DNA of 11,666 bases from the NCBI GenBank assembly GCA_003561595.1, contig PWWF01000343.1, positions 1 to 11,666 on the forward strand, in the 5' to 3' direction. The position numbers and the translations under genes were made by a program. Below, one piece after another: positions 6,929-11,666 of this stretch; position 1 is the stretch's first letter, and each line of letters begins with the position of its first letter. The DNA is from Paracoccaceae bacterium. Lineage in GTDB: Bacteria > Pseudomonadota > Alphaproteobacteria > Rhodobacterales > Rhodobacteraceae. The notes beneath the pieces were generated by a model, which searched no databases, was not told the DNA's origin, and saw nothing but the letters and a program-made list of their open reading frames with translations.

Positions 6929-8089
6929 ATGAAACAACGTCAAACCGGCATTCTGCTTACAAGTGTCGCCAGTTTTGCCATGCTCGCCAGCGCTGCCGCC
7001 GCAGACACGCCCATACGGATCGGGGTGCCTGTGGGACTTTCCGGGGCAAATTCGGTCGTGGCGCCGTCGGTCGTGCAATCGACCGAGCTTGCCATCGAAC
7101 AGATCAATGCTGCAGGCGGCGTGCTGGGCCGCCCTCTGGAACTGGTCGTGGCCGATGACGGCTCTGGCGCGGCAGGGGCGCAGCGCGCCTTTGATACGCT
7201 GATTTTTCAGCGGCAGGTCGATGCGCTGATCTCGATGCAGACAAGTGCGGCGCGGAATGCGGGCCTGCCGATCCTGTCACGGGGCAATGTGCCCTATATC
7301 TACACGTCCTTCTACGAAGGCCGGTCATGCCATCCGAATATGTTCGTGAACGCCTGGGTGCCGGAACAACAGGTGCCACCATTGGTGGATCACTTCAACG
7401 CCACCTATGACGCGCAGAGTTACTTTCTGATCGGGTCGGATTACTCCTTTGGCCGAGGCATGCTCGAATTCACGCGGGCTTATATCGAAGAACAGGGCGG
7501 CACAGTCGTGGGCGAGGATTATCTGCCCATGGACGGCACCGACTGGGCCCCGATCATATCAAACCTGCGCGGGTCGGAGGCAGACGCCATCATCACGTCG
7601 ACTGCGGGCGGCGCGCCGAATGTCACGCTCACCCGGCAGTTGCGCGATGCCGGTATCGATTTGCCCTATGGCAATCTGGCCGTTGATGAGGGCACCGCTG
7701 CAAGTATGGGCAGCGTCGCCGAGGGGATTTATATCTCGGCCTCTTACGTGACGGGCATCGACAGTGACACCAATCGCGAATTCCTGGCCGCGATGGAAGC
7801 GCATTTCGGTGATGAACTGCGGACCCCGAACGATCTGTCCGTGCCGCAATTCGAAGCCGTGCTCGCGTATGCCGCCGCAGCGGAACAGGCCGGGACAACT
7901 GACACGGCTGCGGTGATTGACGCCCTTGCCGAGGTGACGGTCGAGGGGCCGCGTGGGTCGATCAGCATGTCCCACCAGCGCCATGCACCGCTGACGATGT
8001 ATCTGGGTCAGGTCACGGCAGATGGCGGTGTCGAAGTGATCACCGCCTTTGATGCTGTTGATCCAGGCGATCAATGCCCGGACCTGTAA
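6929..8089 (+). CDS. Urea/amide-type ABC transporter periplasmic substrate-binding protein
   Basis: This 386-residue protein binds the transported ligand in the periplasm (Peripla_BP_5, the AmiC/FmdD/UrtA group). It begins with a Sec signal peptide: MKQRQ, then a hydrophobic stretch, with likely cleavage after ASAAAA, before DTPIRIGVPVG. ATG 6929 follows AGGAG (6917-6921); the longer frame from 6857 would bury the signal peptide behind extra basic residues. Motifs paralogous to the cytoplasmic sensor in this locus include LAIEQINAAGGVLGRPLEL, FLIGSDYSFGRG and DAIITSTAGG. The gene lies between hydrolase and permease genes on the same strand, so it should be co-transcribed with both. A hairpin follows it and could raise its yield relative to the membrane subunits. 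The ligand is probably a small amide or urea-like compound, inferred from family and context. Confidence 0.85.
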   Translation: MKQRQTGILLTSVASFAMLASAAAADTPIRIGVPVGLSGANSVVAPSVVQSTELAIEQINAAGGVLGRPLELVVADDGSGAAGAQRAFDTLIFQRQVDALISMQTSAARNAGLPILSRGNVPYIYTSFYEGRSCHPNMFVNAWVPEQQVPPLVDHFNATYDAQSYFLIGSDYSFGRGMLEFTRAYIEEQGGTVVGEDYLPMDGTDWAPIISNLRGSEADAIITSTAGGAPNVTLTRQLRDAGIDLPYGNLAVDEGTAASMGSVAEGIYISASYVTGIDSDTNREFLAAMEAHFGDELRTPNDLSVPQFEAVLAYAAAAEQAGTTDTAAVIDALAEVTVEGPRGSISMSHQRHAPLTMYLGQVTADGGVEVITAFDAVDPGDQCPDL

Positions 8090-8103
8090 CCTCTTTCTCT
8101 GCT

Positions 8104-8130
8104 GGTGGCGGGGCCGTTTGTCCCGCCGCC
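8104..8130 (+). other. Intercistronic hairpin between SBP and permease genes
   Basis: GGTGGCGGG (8104-8112) pairs with CCCGCCGCC (8122-8130), with one T-G pair, around a 9-base loop. No T-run follows, so it is unlikely to end transcription fully. Hairpins after binding-protein genes often protect the upstream mRNA and so give excess binding protein; that role here is inferred. Confidence 0.5.
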
Positions 8131-8152
8131 ACCCGCAATAGGAGCATGGCCG

Positions 8153-8989
8153 ATGGGTAACCTCATTCTGGACATCCTGACGACGGCAGCGATCCTGTTC
8201 ATCACCTCGGCGGGTTTGCTGATCATTTTCGGCGTGATGAAGATCATCAATTTCGCCCATGCGGCTTTCATCACGGTTGGCGGGTTCGCAGCACTTGTGG
8301 CCCATCAGATAGGGCTGCCACCCTTGCTGGCCCCGATATTCGCACTGATTGTCGGCGGCGTGCTTGGCGCCATCGCCGAAGCGGTGATCGTGCGGCGTCT
8401 TTATGAGCGTCCACTGGATGCCATTCTTGCGACCTGGGGGCTGGGATTGATCATGACACAGCTGATCACCGCCAGTTTTGGCCGGGGCGTGCAATTCCTG
8501 CCGCCGCCGATCAGTGGCACGGTCTCGGTTCTGGGGGCCGAGTATTCGCTGTATCGCATTGTGCTGGTCGGGGTTGCCATCCTGATCGCGCTGGCCTTCA
8601 CCGCGCTGATGACCCGCACGCGACTGGGCCTCTCGACCCGCGCGGTGATCATGAACGAATCGCTCGCCCAGGGGCTTGGCATCAACAGCGCCCGCGTGCG
8701 GTTGATCACCTTTGGCGTTGGCTGCGGGCTGGCCGCCGCCGCCGGAGCATTGATCACGCCATTGACCAGCCTCGATCCCGCGATGGGCCTGCCCTTCCTG
8801 ATCGGGGCCTTCATGCTGGTCATGGTATCGGGCGGTTCGCTGCCTGCATTGGCACTGGCCTGTCTGGTGCTTGGCGGGTTGCAGGCCATCGTCAGCACAT
8901 ATGTCGGTTCCGTTCTGGGCGGGCTGACCATCGCCGTATGTGCCGCCGTGGCACTGCGCATTCGTCCGGAGGGGTTTGCCCGTGTCTGA
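8153..8989 (+). CDS. ABC transporter permease, LivH/UrtB-like
   Basis: This 278-residue inner-membrane protein is one half of the translocation channel (BPD_transp_2 family). About eight hydrophobic segments are visible. Typical motifs are FGVMKIINFAHAAFITVGGF near the N-terminus and the segment TRLGLSTRAVIMNESLAQGLGIN before the last helices, where the Glu-Ala-Ala-like coupling loop contacts the ATPase. ATG 8153 has TAGGAG (8139-8144) at good spacing. The ATG at 8146 is out of frame and meets TAA at once, and the longer frame from 8105 adds an improbable proline-rich start. The last 8 bases overlap the GTG start of the next gene, indicating translational coupling. Specificity for urea or amides is inferred from the neighbouring genes. 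Confidence 0.88.
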   Translation: MGNLILDILTTAAILFITSAGLLIIFGVMKIINFAHAAFITVGGFAALVAHQIGLPPLLAPIFALIVGGVLGAIAEAVIVRRLYERPLDAILATWGLGLIMTQLITASFGRGVQFLPPPISGTVSVLGAEYSLYRIVLVGVAILIALAFTALMTRTRLGLSTRAVIMNESLAQGLGINSARVRLITFGVGCGLAAAAGALITPLTSLDPAMGLPFLIGAFMLVMVSGGSLPALALACLVLGGLQAIVSTYVGSVLGGLTIAVCAAVALRIRPEGFARV

Positions 8990-10838
8990 GCTTGCAAAGG
9001 AACACCCGCGCGCGGCAGTCGGTGACACCGGCCTGTGGTCTTCACGCGTTGCGCGTCGCGTTGCCGTACTGGTCGTCTTCGGCACTCTGGTGCTGGTGGC
9101 CCCGTGGTTTCTGGATGCCTATACCGTCAACATCCTGGTGCGCGCATTCTTCATCGCCATCGTTGCTGTGACAGTCGATATCCTGTGGGGGTACAGCGGC
9201 TATCTGACCTTTGGTCAGGCGGCCTTTTTCGGCTTGGGCGCCTATACGCTCGCGATCACTTTCAGCCAGCTTGGGTTCGGTCCGGGGCAGGCCCTGCTGG
9301 CGCTGGGGGCTGCAATGGTCCTTGCGGCACTGCTTGGTGCGCTGGTCGGCTGGCTGTCCTTTTATCCCGGTGCGTCACCGTTTTATGCAACGATCATTTC
9401 GCTGGTCCTGCCGATCGTGCTGGTGCAACTGATCTATTCCGGCGGCAATTTCACCGGTGCGTCCAGCGGGGTGGTCGGGTATTTCTCTTTCCCGCTGATG
9501 ACCGAGACATGGTTCCGTGTCGCCGGGATCAGTATGCTGGCCGTCGCAGTTCTGGCCCATATCGCCGTATCCAGCGATGCCGGGCGATTGTTGCGCGCGC
9601 TTCGCGACAACGAGATGCGCTGCGCCTATCTGGGCATCAACACCGCAGCGATCAGGATTACCCTGCTTACGATCTGTGCAGCCATTGCCGCTCTGGCTGG
9701 CGCTGGCTATGCCGCCTTTGGCGGAATTGCCGCACCAGAGAATGCGGGCTTTGTCTTTGGCACGCAACTGGTGGTCATGGTGGCCCTTGGCGGGCGCGGG
9801 ATGCTGACAGGGGCGATTGTCGGGGCGCTGTCCATCGAACTTGCCAGCGCGTATCTGTCCGGCATCCTGCCCTATGCCTGGGAATTGCTGGTCGGAATAG
9901 CCTTTGTCACCGTGATCGTGCTGATGCCATCAGGGCTGTTCGGCCTGTTGCGGGCAATGGCGCAGCGCTGGACACCGTGGCTGTTTGCCCCGGCACCTGC
10001 GGTCCGGCTTGGAGACAGCGCGCCCAAGGCCCGCGAGAGCGCGGTTGACGCAGTGGTCCTTGAGGCACAGGGCGTGGCGCGCAGCTTTGGCGCCCTGACA
10101 GTGCTGAGCGATGTGAACCTGACCGCCCGGCGCGGCGAGCTTGTCAGCCTTGTCGGACCGAATGGCGCGGGCAAGACCACCTTGATGAAATGCCTTGCCG
10201 ACGGGCGCGAGGCATCGGCAGGGGATATCCGTATCGCCGGAACCCCGATCAAGGGGATGGTGCCGCATCGTATTGTCGGGCTTGGCCTGGGGCGCAAGTT
10301 TCAGGCCGCTTCGGTGTTCGAGACCATGTCGGTCGCGGATTGCCTGCGGATCGCGCGGTCCGGACGCGACAAACCGTCCGTCTTGCGCAGTTGCGCGGCG
10401 CTGAACCTGCCCGCCGCCGCGCGCAGTGTGGTCGAGGCGTCTGGTCTGGATACCCGGTTCGATGAAGATGCGCGCAACCTCAGCCACGGGCTGAAACAGG
10501 CGCTGGAACTGGCCATGGTGCTGGCGCTGGAGCCCGACCTTGTGCTGCTGGACGAGCCGACCGCTGGCCTGACCCGATCTGAACGGAATGTCTTTGCCAC
10601 CATCCTGACCCGGCTGGTTGAACAGGACCGCCTCTGCGTTCTGATTGTCGAGCATGATCTGGATTTCGTGCGCCAGATTTCATCGCGGATCGTGGTGCTT
10701 CATCAGGGCAAGCTGGTGCTGGACGGAACAGTGGAAGAGGTCGTGAACTCTCCCTTGGTCGCTGAAATCTACAGCGGACATCAGGTGACGGATGACCCGG
10801 CACCAACGCCAACCAATACCCCGGAGGCACGCGCATGA
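8982..10838 (+). CDS. Fused ABC permease-ATPase, LivM/UrtC plus LivG/UrtD
   Basis: This 618-residue protein joins two subunits that are usually separate. Residues about 1-330 are a multi-helix BPD_transp_2 permease (SGYLTFGQAAFFGLGAY; coupling region LLRALRDNEMRCAYLGIN). A linker of about 28 residues leads to an ATPase from about 358: Walker A GPNGAGKT (392-399), the Q-loop segment GLGRKFQAASVFE, signature LSHGLKQ (500-506), Walker B with D524-E525 in LLDEPTAGL, and switch His558 in VEHD. GLGRKFQ resembles UrtD of urea transporters. I chose GTG 8982 because GGAGGGG (8968-8974) precedes it; the in-frame ATG at 8940 lies well inside the upstream permease gene. The signature has LSHG instead of LSGG, which is tolerated in this group. 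The frame is continuous, so the fusion is real unless there is a sequencing error near the linker. The end overlaps the next gene as ATGA. Confidence 0.88.
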   Translation: MSELAKEHPRAAVGDTGLWSSRVARRVAVLVVFGTLVLVAPWFLDAYTVNILVRAFFIAIVAVTVDILWGYSGYLTFGQAAFFGLGAYTLAITFSQLGFGPGQALLALGAAMVLAALLGALVGWLSFYPGASPFYATIISLVLPIVLVQLIYSGGNFTGASSGVVGYFSFPLMTETWFRVAGISMLAVAVLAHIAVSSDAGRLLRALRDNEMRCAYLGINTAAIRITLLTICAAIAALAGAGYAAFGGIAAPENAGFVFGTQLVVMVALGGRGMLTGAIVGALSIELASAYLSGILPYAWELLVGIAFVTVIVLMPSGLFGLLRAMAQRWTPWLFAPAPAVRLGDSAPKARESAVDAVVLEAQGVARSFGALTVLSDVNLTARRGELVSLVGPNGAGKTTLMKCLADGREASAGDIRIAGTPIKGMVPHRIVGLGLGRKFQAASVFETMSVADCLRIARSGRDKPSVLRSCAALNLPAAARSVVEASGLDTRFDEDARNLSHGLKQALELAMVLALEPDLVLLDEPTAGLTRSERNVFATILTRLVEQDRLCVLIVEHDLDFVRQISSRIVVLHQGKLVLDGTVEEVVNSPLVAEIYSGHQVTDDPAPTPTNTPEARA

Positions 10839-11536
10839 CCGCCGCCTTGCAACTCGACAATGTGACAAGTGGTTACGGCAGTGCAATCGCCGTGCGCAGC
10901 GTGTCGCTGAGCATCGAACCCGGGGAGATTCTTGCAATCGTCGGCAAGAATGGGATGGGCAAAAGCTCGCTTCTGAAAACCGCAATGGGGTTTCTTGCGG
11001 TGCGCGATGGTCGGGTCCGCGTTGCAGGGCAGGATGTGACGCGCATGCCGCCTCATACCCGGCGCGATCTGGCACTGGCCTATGCACCACAGGAAAAGAC
11101 CATCTTTCAGGACCTGACTGTGCAGGAAAATCTGCGACTCGCCTTGCCCGGTGATCGAGAGTTCGCCGCGCGGTTCGAGCGGGTGGCGCATTGGTTTCCG
11201 GTTCTCGGCCAGCGTTTTCACCAACGGGCGGGCACGCTGTCAGGTGGTGAGCAGAAGATGCTGATCGTCGCGCGCGGTATGCTGACAGAGCCGAAGATCT
11301 TCCTCCTCGACGAGGTGGCCGAGGGTCTGCAGCCTTCGGTGGTGGCCCGGTTGGGCGAAGCGCTGGCCCGGATGCGTGCCGATACAGGCACGGCATTGTT
11401 GGTCGTCGAACAGCACATTCCCTTCGTGATGTCGCTCGCTGACCGGTTCGCGATCCTGAAGGCTGGCGAGATTGTCGAGACCGGCAAGGCGATTGCCGAC
11501 AACGCCGCCGTTATCGAGGAACACATGCGCATCTGA
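10835..11536 (+). CDS. ABC transporter ATPase, LivF/UrtE-like
   Basis: This 233-residue peripheral ATPase is the second nucleotide-binding subunit and should pair with the LivG-like half of the fused protein. Motifs: Walker A GKNGMGKS (37-44), Q-loop APQEKTIF (84-91), signature LSGGEQ (135-140), Walker B FLLDE with D159-E160, and switch His194 in VEQH. The segment GLQPSVV resembles UrtE/LivF proteins, which are short compared with LivG. After the catalytic Glu the usual Pro is Val (DEVAEG). The start codon overlaps the stop of the fusion gene (ATGA), giving tight coupling. It is the last gene of the transporter operon. No convincing terminator is visible in the following 52 bases. Confidence 0.9.
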   Translation: MTAALQLDNVTSGYGSAIAVRSVSLSIEPGEILAIVGKNGMGKSSLLKTAMGFLAVRDGRVRVAGQDVTRMPPHTRRDLALAYAPQEKTIFQDLTVQENLRLALPGDREFAARFERVAHWFPVLGQRFHQRAGTLSGGEQKMLIVARGMLTEPKIFLLDEVAEGLQPSVVARLGEALARMRADTGTALLVVEQHIPFVMSLADRFAILKAGEIVETGKAIADNAAVIEEHMRI

Positions 11537-11588
11537 CTGTATGCAACAGGCTACCTTGCGGAATCATTCAGGACACGGAAAACATCAC

Positions 11589-11666
11589 ATGGCTGATTTC
11601 GATCTCGAGGCGCTGTCGCTCACGGAGCTGCGCAAATTGCACAAGGACATCGCCAAGGCGATCACC
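11589..11666 (+). CDS. Start of an H-NS/HvrA-like nucleoid protein gene (partial)
   Basis: The ATG at 11589 opens a frame of 26 codons to the window edge. The N-terminus (DFDLEALSLTELRKLHKDIA) is a short acidic lead into an amphipathic helix, the pattern of the oligomerisation domain of alphaproteobacterial H-NS-family proteins such as HvrA. A modest purine-rich ribosome binding site (AGGACACGG) lies 11-19 bases upstream. It sits 52 bases after the ATPase gene and could be transcribed separately. Only the N-terminus is visible, so the C-terminal DNA-binding motif cannot be checked. Confidence 0.65.
   Translation, partial: MADFDLEALSLTELRKLHKDIAKAIT

Noticed and set aside
5867..7078. Minus-strand open frame of 403 codons
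   Set aside because: It is the antisense of the hydrolase, whose catalytic triad is complete, and it has no recognisable domain or start signal.
7559..9085. Long minus-strand open frame of 508 codons
   Set aside because: It lies opposite the binding-protein and permease genes, which have clear family motifs and ribosome binding sites. Its product is Arg/Gln/His-rich low-complexity sequence typical of the reverse strand of GC-rich genes.
11537..11588. Terminator after the last ATPase gene
   Set aside because: No stable inverted repeat followed by T residues is visible in these 52 bases.

Overview
The window looks like high-GC alphaproteobacterial DNA, most likely from the Rhodobacterales. 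The reasons are strong G/C preference at third codon positions, tight ATGA and GTG overlaps between genes, and the start of an H-NS/HvrA-like gene at the right edge. All supported genes are on the + strand. No tRNA, rRNA or CRISPR array was seen.

Left part (1-3623). An apparently complete ISKra4-like insertion sequence (122-1582, with 26-base terminal inverted repeats) lies between two unrelated gene remnants: the 3' end of an unrecognised gene (1-156) and the C-terminal part of an MFS transporter (1583-2089). The flanks show no target-site duplication, so the IS probably marks a deletion or recombination junction. The MFS remnant overlaps by 8 bases an intact gene for a GCS2-family (YbdK-like) carboxylate-amine ligase.

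Central and right part (3850-11536). This is an amide-type regulation, hydrolysis and uptake locus. It encodes a cytoplasmic AmiC-like ligand sensor; an AmiR-like ANTAR antiterminator overlapping it by 4 bases; a leader with a strong intrinsic terminator preceded by ANTAR-target-like hairpins; a nitrilase-superfamily C-N hydrolase with an intact Glu-Lys-Cys triad; an exported substrate-binding protein; and a urea/amide-type ABC transporter made of a LivH/UrtB-like permease, a fused LivM/UrtC-LivG/UrtD permease-ATPase and a LivF/UrtE-like ATPase. The inferred logic is that AmiC holds AmiR inactive until an amide-like ligand binds. AmiR then prevents termination in the leader, and the hydrolase and transporter are expressed. 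This resembles the Pseudomonas aeruginosa amidase operon, but the hydrolase is from another nitrilase branch and a full ABC importer stands in place of AmiS.

Right edge. After 52 bases an H-NS/HvrA-like gene begins and runs off the window.
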